8,369 bases of DNA from Promethearchaeota archaeon (GCA_014729055.1 WJKO01000300.1:1-8369), one strand, 5' to 3'. Shown: positions 1 to 6,665, numbered from the stretch's first letter. Program-made: numbers and translations. Notes: generated by a model from the sequence alone, not told the origin.

Positions 1-492
1 GAGGTAGATCTACTCTATCCTCACATGCTAAATCAGAATAGGATTGAAGAGTTTAGTAAAAGCGTAGATAAAAAATCTATCGAAAAAACTATTATTGAAG
101 AAGCAGCAAAACCAAAATTCAATAATACATTCAAGATCAGAGATATGATAAACCACTTGATGGTGCAGAATAAGAAAGAAGTCATCATTTTCAATGGCAT
201 TGATAGATTAAGGAACGAAAAGGTTGTCTTTGCGATGAATCCGCGGACAAAATACCTAATAGAACAATTCCAACCTATCATTGATAGTCTACCAAACGGT
301 GCAAAGAAAATTTTAGTTGCTATATCCAACGGAATTACCTCTGAGACAAAATTACGGAAAATAAAAGGCGTTGAGAGTGTAGATCAGAATTTAGCGATCT
401 TACAACAGATGAATATGATAGACGGTACGAGTAATTTAACTGATTCTGGTGATGCAGTAGTTACATTAATTAAATTGATGCCAGATCTATAA
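1..492 (+). CDS. Unrecognised protein, C-terminal part (5' end outside window)
   Basis: The reading frame is open to the first base, with eight codons before the first ATG at 25, so this is probably the tail of a longer protein. ATG 25 remains a possible start for a 155-residue protein, but no good ribosome binding site precedes it. The product is soluble, mixed alpha/beta and rich in Lys, Asn and Ile, with no membrane segment and no cysteine motif. The last 60 or so residues have the helix-helix-strand pattern of a winged-helix domain: a helix around LVAISNG, a putative recognition helix around QNLAILQQMNMI, then a short stretch ending LTDSGDAVV that looks like a wing. That fold guess is weak. 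No function is assigned. A long T-run follows the stop, so the gene appears to end its transcription unit. Confidence 0.6.
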   Translation, partial: EVDLLYPHMLNQNRIEEFSKSVDKKSIEKTIIEEAAKPKFNNTFKIRDMINHLMVQNKKEVIIFNGIDRLRNEKVVFAMNPRTKYLIEQFQPIIDSLPNGAKKILVAISNGITSETKLRKIKGVESVDQNLAILQQMNMIDGTSNLTDSGDAVVTLIKLMPDL

Positions 493-500
493 AAAACAAC

Positions 501-530
501 TTTTTAACATTGTACTTATCTTTTTTTTTC
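501..530 (+). terminator. T-run terminator after the first gene
   Basis: Directly after the TAA at 490-492 there is a T5 run at 501-505 and a T9 run at 521-529, with no GC-rich hairpin. Pyrimidine runs of this kind are the usual termination signal of archaeal RNA polymerase. The gap to the converging minus-strand gene (493-593) also has a short AT palindrome near 533-547, whose A-run would read as T6 on the minus strand and could stop transcription coming from the other side. Confidence 0.55.
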
Positions 531-593
531 TTATTTTTAAAAAATAGAAATAGTTAAAATTAATAAAATGACATTTTTCGATGCCTTAATTGG

Positions 594-1625
594 TTATGTC
601 TGCTTTTCTCTGGCGCCTCTCCTAAAGTTGAGGAGTATAAATACTAAACCCGTAGCTAAAATACCGATGCCCGCAGCGATCCCAAAGAAGGCTATTGAAG
701 GAACACTAAGACCAGAAATTAACAATCCCGTTCCTGCTGCTGCATGTGCACCACCAACACTCAGTGTAATTACCCTAAATCTCGTCGATATCGGTACATC
801 AATATGAATAATTCTTCCATTTGAGCCATCAATAAAAGCTTCATATTGCTTTTTCCCATAAGTGAATTTAAACTCGTATACAGGAAAATGAATATAATAG
901 ACACCTCTTTCTTCGATGTTGTCATTTCGGCTTGTAATTTGAGTTACCTCTTTGTAGATCTCTGAATTCTGTCTTTGTATAACTCCTTGATACATGGTCT
1001 GTTTTGCCTCATTTAATGAAAATACTGAATCGATTATGTCACCGCCCAATTCTTTTACGTGTTGTATATCGAAATACTCCTTACCAGTGGTGGTTATGTT
1101 ATAGTCTCGTAGGTATTTTGGAATTTTAGTCTTGTGAAGCGCTAATAAAGGAATTTGATATTCTCGATGAACAGTTCCTCGTTCTTCTTTCTTATAATAT
1201 GAAACATATTCATACCAGCCAGGTCTATCGAAAGCTGGTTTAGAAAAGCTAGGCCAGTTATCAAGTCCAGCATATTGACTTGAGCTTTTATACTCACCGA
1301 CCCAAATTGGATAGAACTTAAGCTTCCGTTCAGTTATAGTTGCAGTACTCTCGAAATCTTGAGGTGCACCAGGGATCTTCACAATCCAATCTTCCATTAG
1401 ATTCTGTGCTTGAGATCCATTATATTGAGAGCGGATGATGAAATGTTCTTTAAACACATATGTATTTTTTGCTTCTTCCGTAACTTTCTCTCCAGTAATA
1501 TTCTTACCTTCAGGTCCGACCATTTGAGATACTTGAATTGCCGTACCACAATATTCACAAGTATGAATTGGTGCATTTGGAACATCTAAATCTGCTGCAC
1601 AATTTGGACATACGATCTTCACCAT
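594..1625 (-). CDS. Zinc-ribbon membrane protein, YdjG-like architecture (paralogue 2)
   Basis: This 343-residue protein begins with a treble-clef/TFIIB-like zinc ribbon (C6-x2-C9 ... C23-x2-C26, CPNC and CEYC). A long soluble beta-rich region follows at about 50-280. Two C-terminal hydrophobic segments at about 284-304 and 308-332 end in a short basic tail (RRGAREKQT), so it is probably membrane-anchored with the ribbon in the cytoplasm. A block at about 242-280 (PVYEFKFTYGKKQYEAFIDG followed by a Gly-Arg turn and a Pro) matches the equivalent block of the upstream gene, as does an earlier ITE...YPIWV motif near 97-109. The two are therefore paralogues. Length and order of parts resemble Bacillus YdjG, annotated as TFIIB-type zinc-ribbon protein. 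The ATG directly abuts the upstream stop and has a strong internal Shine-Dalgarno. The exact biochemical role is unknown. Confidence 0.85.
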   Translation of the reverse strand: MVKIVCPNCAADLDVPNAPIHTCEYCGTAIQVSQMVGPEGKNITGEKVTEEAKNTYVFKEHFIIRSQYNGSQAQNLMEDWIVKIPGAPQDFESTATITERKLKFYPIWVGEYKSSSQYAGLDNWPSFSKPAFDRPGWYEYVSYYKKEERGTVHREYQIPLLALHKTKIPKYLRDYNITTTGKEYFDIQHVKELGGDIIDSVFSLNEAKQTMYQGVIQRQNSEIYKEVTQITSRNDNIEERGVYYIHFPVYEFKFTYGKKQYEAFIDGSNGRIIHIDVPISTRFRVITLSVGGAHAAAGTGLLISGLSVPSIAFFGIAAGIGILATGLVFILLNFRRGAREKQT

Positions 1626-2720
1626 TTATTTGTCCCCCTTCTTTAAGGCTTTTCGCCTTGCTTTCAATTTCTTCTTTCTATCTTTATGTATATCCTTCTC
1701 CATAGACTTTTCTAATTGTATACTGAAGGCATTTTTCAAAGGTAGAACGCTAAAACCCATAGCAATTACTGAAACAATCAATAAGATTATTCCAGTAGTC
1801 TCAGTATCAGCGACATTGGTCATACCTAATCCAACATTGCCAATTATTCCGAAGATAACGATTAGAAGCATTCCGATAATGTAATTCAATATACGTCGCT
1901 TTAAAGTTAAAGGTATTTCTCCTTTTACAACTTTTCCAGAATCTCCCGCTGCAGAGACCTTAAAAACCTTATTCTCAAATGTATAGCGAACCTCCCACAA
2001 AGGGGCATGTACGTATAACGGATCTCCCGTTTGTATGTCAGAATCACATCGAACTAATTTATGAAGACCACTTGCAGCTTGAGCGCGATTGTCATTTTCA
2101 ATTTTACCATATGCGTCCATCTTAGCTTCATGGGCATCTACTTCGGCATTTATAAAATCAGATTCTGCTGCTTCAATCTTATCGTATTCAAAATCAATAA
2201 TATTGTCCAAATATAGGGTTCTTTCAAATTCATTAAAACCATAAAACGCCGTATGTTTCCGCGCGATAATATTTTCTTTACCGTTTCTGTTAAAATCTCC
2301 CTCTCGTGGTCGCCAAACTGTAACTTGATAAGGCTCTTTATAGGTTTCTGTTCTTACATTCCCATTCGCATCTTTAACTCTTCGTGTTTTAGTTCTATAT
2401 CGGGTCACGGATCCTCTTTCAACACCATAATAGTGCGTATGGGAATTGAAAGGAACTACCCAATAAGGTAAATAATTTGCTCTTATTTCAGTGATTGTCG
2501 CTAAATCTGGATCAGTCCTATTTTTATCCAAGAAAGCTATTACATTTTCTTTAATAGTTCTTTTATCTTGTGTCGGTAGCATCTTATGACCTGGTATCTT
2601 CTCAAAATCTACGTCATAGGTTTCCCCGCAATACTGACAAGTTATTACTAAATCCTCGGGGCTTATTTTTATTACCGCCCCACATGTCTTACATTTATGC
2701 GTAAGTTTATTCTCAGTCAT
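1626..2720 (-). CDS. Zinc-ribbon membrane protein, YdjG-like architecture (paralogue 1)
   Basis: The 364-residue product has an N-terminal zinc ribbon (C10-x2-C13 ... C28-x2-C31, CKTC and CQYC) and a soluble domain at about 50-270. Two transmembrane segments lie at about 277-299 and 308-327, and the C-terminal tail is very basic (about 345-364, with KKKLKARRKALKK). Landmarks shared with the downstream paralogue are ITEIRANYLPYWV near 76-88 and PLWEVRYTFENKVFKVSAAG near 240-259, the latter followed by G-K-V-V and a Pro. Residues 180-215 are acidic and Ala-rich and probably helical. The basic tail after the last membrane segment suggests a cytoplasmic C-terminus. AGGTTGAG lies seven bases before the ATG and overlaps an 18-base palindrome. 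The gene starts 88 bases after the SPFH gene's stop and is coupled to the next gene. The role is inferred only from architecture and neighbours. Confidence 0.85.
   Translation of the reverse strand: MTENKLTHKCKTCGAVIKISPEDLVITCQYCGETYDVDFEKIPGHKMLPTQDKRTIKENVIAFLDKNRTDPDLATITEIRANYLPYWVVPFNSHTHYYGVERGSVTRYRTKTRRVKDANGNVRTETYKEPYQVTVWRPREGDFNRNGKENIIARKHTAFYGFNEFERTLYLDNIIDFEYDKIEAAESDFINAEVDAHEAKMDAYGKIENDNRAQAASGLHKLVRCDSDIQTGDPLYVHAPLWEVRYTFENKVFKVSAAGDSGKVVKGEIPLTLKRRILNYIIGMLLIVIFGIIGNVGLGMTNVADTETTGIILLIVSVIAMGFSVLPLKNAFSIQLEKSMEKDIHKDRKKKLKARRKALKKGDK
1633..1641 (-). promoter_or_regulatory. Strong Shine-Dalgarno inside the upstream gene's end
   Basis: On the minus strand the last codons of the upstream gene contain AAGGGGGAC, with the G-run at 1638-1634 and eight bases to the ATG at 1625. 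The upstream TAA (1628-1626) touches that ATG with no gap. This fixes the start of the downstream gene and indicates a single transcript with coupled translation. Confidence 0.75.
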
Positions 2721-2722
2721 GT

Positions 2723-2740
2723 TATCTCAACCTTGAGATA
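2723..2740. promoter_or_regulatory. 18-bp palindrome at the start of the zinc-ribbon operon (candidate operator)
   Basis: TATCTCAA-CC-TTGAGATA is a perfect inverted repeat with 8-base arms and a 2-base spacer. It ends two bases before the ATG at 2720 (minus strand) and covers the Shine-Dalgarno-like AGGTTGAG. A TATA-like ATTTAAAATA (minus strand) lies right behind it at about 2741-2750. A dyad between TATA box and start is a typical place for an archaeal repressor. The alternative is an mRNA hairpin that hides the ribosome binding site. Confidence 0.5.
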
Positions 2741-2749
2741 TTTTAAATT

Positions 2750-2784
2750 AAAAAATAGATCAAAAAAACAAAAAAATAAAATAG
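2750..2784 (-). terminator. T-run terminator after the SPFH gene
   Basis: On the minus strand, shortly after the TAA of the SPFH gene, there are successive T-runs of six to eight (A-runs on the plus strand at 2750-2755, 2762-2768 and 2770-2776). This looks like an archaeal terminator and suggests that at least part of SPFH transcription ends before the zinc-ribbon pair. Confidence 0.45.
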
Positions 2785-2808
2785 TTTTTTATTTGAAATC
2801 CTGTATTA

Positions 2809-3864
2809 TTATTGCTTTGCTCCGCATTTTTCACAGAATCGCTGTCCAGGGTCTAAAGGATCGCCACATTTATAGCATTTTAATGGTTCGTTTACTGGAT
2901 GACCGCATTTCTCGCAGAACTTCTGACCTTCATCCAAAGGATCTCCGCAATTTTTACATTTACCGCCTTCGCCTGAAGGTTCTGGAACAGGCGGGGGTGT
3001 AGGATCTTTTCCGCAATTTGAACAGAACTTTGTTCCTTTCTTTAATTGAGTTCCACATTGGGCACACGTTATAAAATCACCAGCACCCGCACCTACGGCT
3101 GCATTTGTATTCATACCACCACTCATTACGAATGCTGTTCCAGCACCACCCTTCGATTTACCAAGCTCTTTTGCGACATCTTTTTGAGTCTCCGATGCTA
3201 AAACTCCAGCAGCTCCAACTCCACCAGTCTGCATAAAGAATAATCTGTCTCGGTATTTTTCCTCAGTATCAATTTTAAGGAACTTAACATCAACAAGTTC
3301 AAGACCTATTCTCTTAAATGCGTCTTGCAAAATCACTTTTACTTTAAGGGAGGTATCCTCAAGTTTCCCATAGACTTGCCTTAATGTATATTGAGATAAT
3401 GCTTGAATTAAATTTTCATTGAAATATCCCCGAATATAATTATTGACTGCGGTCGTTGTGAAAATATCATTGTTTCCACAGACTTCATTCACAAAAATGC
3501 GTGGATCTTCAACTTTAAACCAGTATTGTCCATTAAACATTAAAGGTGCCAATTCTTGAGTTTGAGTTCTTCCTCCAAATTTGCCATCAAATTGGGCTTG
3601 ACTAATAAAAACACATGACGCTTCGAATACATCCCCAGCGAATAGTTTAATTATTCCACCCAATAGTGGTAAATCCATCGTCTTGATTCTATGTCTACCA
3701 GGTCCGAACATATCAAGGGCTTTGCCATCTTTAAAAAACATTCCCCATTGATTTTCTCGGACTATTATAGTAGAACCCCAGTTTAATCTATTGTCTGGGA
3801 AACGCCATACTATATCTTCTTTACCAGCGCTGTCCCATTCAACTACTTTTCCACCTAAAGCCAT
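2809..3864 (-). CDS. SPFH/Band-7 domain protein with three C-terminal zinc ribbons (YdjI-like)
   Basis: The 351-residue product starts with an SPFH/Band-7 domain of the YdjI or 'virion core protein' type. Landmarks are EDIVWRFP near 16-23, GSTIIVRENQ near 30-39, DGKALDMFGPGRH near 46-58 and a helical half ending near 215 (GLELVDVKFLKID). A Gly/Ala-rich linker at about 214-262 follows. Then come three zinc ribbons: C267/C270/C281/C284, C303/C306/C317/C320 and C330/C333/C344/C347. Ribbons 2 and 3 are close copies (CGDPLDEGQKFCEKCG and CGDPLDPGQRFCEKCG). There is no clear transmembrane helix. SPFH proteins form oligomeric membrane-associated scaffolds, and I infer the same here with the ribbons as partner-binding ends. 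A GTG at 3873 would add three residues, but ATG 3864 has the better upstream context (AAGTGA five bases before). Confidence 0.88.
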   Translation of the reverse strand: MALGGKVVEWDSAGKEDIVWRFPDNRLNWGSTIIVRENQWGMFFKDGKALDMFGPGRHRIKTMDLPLLGGIIKLFAGDVFEASCVFISQAQFDGKFGGRTQTQELAPLMFNGQYWFKVEDPRIFVNEVCGNNDIFTTTAVNNYIRGYFNENLIQALSQYTLRQVYGKLEDTSLKVKVILQDAFKRIGLELVDVKFLKIDTEEKYRDRLFFMQTGGVGAAGVLASETQKDVAKELGKSKGGAGTAFVMSGGMNTNAAVGAGAGDFITCAQCGTQLKKGTKFCSNCGKDPTPPPVPEPSGEGGKCKNCGDPLDEGQKFCEKCGHPVNEPLKCYKCGDPLDPGQRFCEKCGAKQ

Positions 3865-3890
3865 GTTTTTCACTTCTTATATGTATTGTG

Positions 3891-3921
3891 TATATAAAAA
3901 AAATTCAATTAAACATTGAAT
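3891..3921 (-). promoter_or_regulatory. Putative promoter of the SPFH gene with adjacent inverted repeat
   Basis: On the minus strand a TATA-like TTTTTATATA (3900-3891) lies about 27 bases before ATG 3864, so a transcript started there would have almost no leader. Just upstream is the inverted repeat ATTCAAT-TAAAC-ATTGAAT (3903-3909 and 3915-3921). A second, further TATA-like stretch lies near 3928-3938. The whole gap is AT-rich, so the box is suggestive only. Confidence 0.4.
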
Positions 3922-3945
3922 AATTAAGCATATAAATTTTGAGAT

Positions 3946-3952
3946 AAAAAAA
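3946..3952 (-). terminator. T7 run after the helical zinc-ribbon gene
   Basis: An A7 run on the plus strand reads as T7 on the minus strand about 33 bases after the stop of the 3985-4611 gene. It could end that transcript or be leaky. It lies upstream of the SPFH promoter candidate. Confidence 0.3.
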
Positions 3953-3984
3953 TTAGAAGAATGAGTAAATAGAACTATTATGTA

Positions 3985-4611
3985 TTATGTTGCCCATCCT
4001 CTCATATATTCATCGCGTTGTTCATAGAGAGTGATCGCCTTATTAATTCGTTTCTTTAATTCCGTGATTTCCTCTTTTTTAACAGTATCTGTTAATTCAT
4101 TTACTAAATCCTCAATATCAACTACCGCTTCAATTGTGTCTTTATCGAAATCGAGTAATCTTTCAATCTCGTCTTCACCAATTCTTTGTGATCTGTCACC
4201 AGTTTCCATATACCCATAATCTGCTCTGTCTATCTTTCTAATAAAAGTATCTAAATCGACAAGAACATTTTCAAGTAGCTTTACAATATCAGGCGCATTT
4301 TCAATCATATTAGCTTGGAGGGTCTTAATAACGTCTTTGGATTTCTTTAATTCTTGAACTAAATGATTCCGTAACATCTTATCGCTCTGTCTTCTGACTT
4401 CTCTGCGTTTATACCCTCTATATTGTGGTAACACTCTCCCAAAGAATCCTGGATGTTTGATAACTTCGTTAGTCATCTTAGTCGCTTCTTCCTTTTTGTC
4501 TCTGACTTTCGTTTGTTTCTTAATATCAGCTCCACAGTGGCGACACGTGGGTTCATCTTTAGGAGTTTTCTTACCGCATTTTGGACATTTTATCTTCTTT
4601 TTAAAACACAT
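3985..4611 (-). CDS. Helical protein with N-terminal zinc ribbon, SPFH-cluster partner
   Basis: The 208-residue product has a zinc ribbon at the N-terminus (C9-x2-C12 ... C23-x2-C26, CPKC and CRHC), a charged linker, then a conserved-looking basic stretch (LPQYRGYKRREVRRQSDK, about 61-78). The remainder is almost wholly helical and charged: KKSKDVIKTL, VKLLENVLVDLDTFIRKIDR, a loop with YGYMETGD, then ERLLDFDKDTIEAVVDIEDL and a final helix ending EQRDEYMRGW. There is no membrane segment. From memory, proteins of this GYK..E.RR..DK type occur beside SPFH and zinc-ribbon genes in bacteria and are annotated hypothetical. I could not check that. ATG 4620 gives three more residues but sits only one base after AGGA, whereas ATG 4611 is ten bases away, so the latter is preferred. 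Function unknown; a coiled-coil membrane or scaffold partner is the inference. Confidence 0.8.
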   Translation of the reverse strand: MCFKKKIKCPKCGKKTPKDEPTCRHCGADIKKQTKVRDKKEEATKMTNEVIKHPGFFGRVLPQYRGYKRREVRRQSDKMLRNHLVQELKKSKDVIKTLQANMIENAPDIVKLLENVLVDLDTFIRKIDRADYGYMETGDRSQRIGEDEIERLLDFDKDTIEAVVDIEDLVNELTDTVKKEEITELKKRINKAITLYEQRDEYMRGWAT

Positions 4612-4899
4612 ATCTATCATTTCCTTTTTTAAATATAACTTTCATTTTCTTTTTAATAATCTTTACTTTTTTTCATCAGTATGTTTTTAATCTTCTAAAT
4701 TAATATTTCGCATACTGCCCATAAGTTAAAAACTTCACAGAGTGCTACTTTTGATTATCAAATAATTACAAAATTATATTGTATGTGCTTTTAAAAACAT
4801 AATTTCATTTCTACAATGGCTAATTTCTATAAAATAAGATAACCACATAAAATTAAATAGAATAAATGAAATTAATTTATTCATAGAACAAAAAAAACA

Positions 4900-4922
4900 T
4901 AATTAATTTGAAAAATTAATTA
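4900..4922. promoter_or_regulatory. Perfect inverted repeat upstream of the Roadblock promoter
   Basis: TAATTAATTT-GAA-AAATTAATTA has 10-base arms and a 3-base spacer. It lies about nine bases upstream of the TATA-like box at 4931. The same AAATTAATTT word also stands alone as a palindrome at 4869-4878. Pure A/T arms are easier to get by chance in this background, so the operator role is a guess. Confidence 0.35.
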
Positions 4923-4930
4923 ATCTCTAC

Positions 4931-4968
4931 TATAAACTGTATTTTTTGTTATCAAAAAAAGATTGGTG
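4931..4968 (+). promoter_or_regulatory. TATA-like box and GGTG ribosome binding site of the Roadblock gene
   Basis: TATAAACT at 4931-4938 is 46 bases before the ATG, which would place a start site near 4960 and give a short leader. GGTG at 4965-4968, eight bases before the ATG, can pair with the CACC of the 16S rRNA 3' end. The same GGTG word precedes the TspO-like gene. Confidence 0.5.
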
Positions 4969-4976
4969 TAAAAAAT

Positions 4977-5432
4977 ATGGCTCTATCAACAAAAAGTTTC
5001 AATAAAATCCTTTCAAAGATTATAAAAAGCGAATCTGGTATTAAAAAAGTGTTGCTTGTGGACCGAACGGGTTTGACAATTGCACATGTGAGTAAATTTT
5101 CTTATTATCCAGTAGATGTAGATGGTATCGGAGCTATTGCGAGTGCAGTATTCTGTGCATCTGAGGAACAAGGTCGTAATTTAGAGTTAGGGGAATTATC
5201 CATAGTTACGTCAGAGTTCACATCAGGTAAGATTTTTGCTGCAAGCTGCGGAAAAGGAGTACTCTGTTTAATTTCAGACCCAGATATAAACTTAGGGTTA
5301 ATCAGATTAGTAATGAAACGATCTGGCGAAGAACTTAAAGCTATCTTGGACGAATTCCTTTCTGAAGTCGCTGATGAAGACTTAGATTCAGGTTTGGACC
5401 TATCCGATTTAGATAACATCTCACAAGACTAA
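4977..5432 (+). CDS. Roadblock/LC7 domain protein
   Basis: The 151-residue protein is a single Roadblock/LC7 (longin-like) domain. An N-terminal helix (SFNKILSKIIKS) is followed by a strand and turn, KKVLLVDRTGLTIAHVS (23-39). Next come the central helix IGAIASAVFCASEEQGRNL (51-69), strands LSIVTSEF, KIFAAS and VLCLIS (74-100), and a final amphipathic helix (about 104-129). An acidic tail from about 126 (DEDLDSGLDLSDLD) is extra to the domain. Family members in archaea and bacteria are dimeric platforms that bind small Ras-like GTPases (MglB is the model). The GTPase is not in this window. The gene is divergent from the SPFH cluster and followed 106 bases later by the URO-D-like gene. Domain call is firm; partner is unknown. 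Confidence 0.92.
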   Translation: MALSTKSFNKILSKIIKSESGIKKVLLVDRTGLTIAHVSKFSYYPVDVDGIGAIASAVFCASEEQGRNLELGELSIVTSEFTSGKIFAASCGKGVLCLISDPDINLGLIRLVMKRSGEELKAILDEFLSEVADEDLDSGLDLSDLDNISQD

Positions 5433-5538
5433 ATCTTCTTTCTCTATTTTTAATGTAAAATTTAAAATACATATATTTGTTAATTAAACAAGAGTCGAAT
5501 TTCTCCTAAAAACCCTCAACTATATTAATGGTATTAGT

Positions 5539-6657
5539 ATGAATGTCCATACACGTATAAGAAAAGCTCTTGAACATGAAGAACCAGATAGAGTTCCCAC
5601 ATTGGCTCAATATTTTGAACCAGTGTTTCGAAAAAAGATACGAAAAAATTTCAATATGATCGAAAGATTGAAGTATATTTTTGAAAAACATTGGCAGGTA
5701 CGGACAGCTAAGCTAATGGGATTTGACTCTGTGTGGTATCATTATGGACGACATAATATTCCATCAAGGGATAGACCAGAATTACCCGAAGAGATAAAGA
5801 AAAAGTATAAGATCAAAAAAGTCAACAATTGGGGACATTATTCTGAATATGACTTAAAGTCAAAAATGAGCTGGTATGTTGATGGTGCGCTTAAGACGCC
5901 AGAGTTTCTGCGAGAATGGATTTCTTGGCTAAATACTTGGGAACCAGCGGATGAAAAGCATTTCATTCGATTTAGAAAGATTTGGGACGAATCGATAAGA
6001 AAAGGAGTTGTGCCAATTCCCACAGGAGGTACGGTATCTTATGGAACTTGGTCTTCAATCGGAATAAATAGATTTGCCTACATGGTTCGAAAACACCTAA
6101 ATTTAGTAAAACAACTTGCGAAAGCACTCGGCAAGATCACAATGGACTATCAGACTTGTATGTTTGAACATGGAATAGATATGGCTTTCGTTTGTGACGA
6201 TTGGGCAATGAAAGATAGATTGATATTCCATCCAAAACAATGGGATGAAATAATCGGTCCCGTTTTTAAGATGATTGCCGATAATGCACATAAACATGAT
6301 GCTAAATTTTTAGTCCATACGGACGGAAATATAACGGATTGTGTTCCTTACATAGTAAAAAGCGGAGCAGACGCAATTGAACCTTTGGAATACGAGTCTG
6401 GTGCGCGATTAAAACCCTTAAAAGAAGAATTTGGAGATAAAATAACGCTGATTGGGAATGTTCCCGCAACTTTTTCACTCACTTTTGGTTCTGTAGAAGA
6501 AACAATCAAAATGACCAAAGAATGTATAGATATAGCAGCCGCAGGGGGAGGATATATTTTAGGTGCAGGATCGGATATTTTGGGGACATGCAAAATAGAA
6601 AACGTAAAAGCAATGACAGAAACTGCCAAAAACTATGGTAGATATAAAAAAACTTAG
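5539..6657 (+). CDS. URO-D / cobamide-methyltransferase superfamily protein
   Basis: The 372 residues match the uroporphyrinogen decarboxylase superfamily, which includes MtaA/MtbA/CmuA-type cobamide-dependent methyltransferases. The N-terminus has the family's RIRKALEHEEPDRVP (6-20). The barrel continues with PIPTGGTVSYGTW (159-171), MAFVCDDWAMKD (215-226), FLVHTDGNI (257-265), the GADAIEPLE turn (276-284), ITLIGNVPA (302-310) and GGYILGAGSDI (337-347). In CoM methyltransferases zinc is held by His-x-Cys and a later Cys. Here the positions read His260-Thr-Asp262 and Ser345, so the classical thiolate site is absent. True HemE is unlikely. The substrate is unknown and no corrinoid protein is nearby. 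It ends with tandem TAG TAG, 39 bases before the stop of the convergent gene. ATG 5539 has only a weak GGT ribosome site. Confidence 0.85.
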   Translation: MNVHTRIRKALEHEEPDRVPTLAQYFEPVFRKKIRKNFNMIERLKYIFEKHWQVRTAKLMGFDSVWYHYGRHNIPSRDRPELPEEIKKKYKIKKVNNWGHYSEYDLKSKMSWYVDGALKTPEFLREWISWLNTWEPADEKHFIRFRKIWDESIRKGVVPIPTGGTVSYGTWSSIGINRFAYMVRKHLNLVKQLAKALGKITMDYQTCMFEHGIDMAFVCDDWAMKDRLIFHPKQWDEIIGPVFKMIADNAHKHDAKFLVHTDGNITDCVPYIVKSGADAIEPLEYESGARLKPLKEEFGDKITLIGNVPATFSLTFGSVEETIKMTKECIDIAAAGGGYILGAGSDILGTCKIENVKAMTETAKNYGRYKKT

Positions 6658-6665
6658 TAGATATG

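Larger units (their letters stand above)
4612..4976. other. Divergent AT-rich intergenic region
   Basis: These 365 bases separate the minus-strand zinc-ribbon/SPFH cluster from the plus-strand Roadblock gene and must hold promoters for both directions. No convincing short coding frame is seen. The right half contains AT-rich palindromes (4869-4878 and 4900-4922) and a TATA-like box at 4931. The left part is mainly T-runs. Confidence 0.6.

Noticed and set aside
594..4611. Treating all four minus-strand genes as one operon.
   Set aside because: Gaps of 88 and about 120 bases with T-runs and separate TATA-like boxes allow several transcripts; only the last two genes are clearly coupled.
5539..6657. 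Calling the gene hemE (uroporphyrinogen decarboxylase proper).
   Set aside because: The motifs fit the broad superfamily and no heme biosynthesis gene is adjacent; the HTDG and GAGSD sites do not match HemE.
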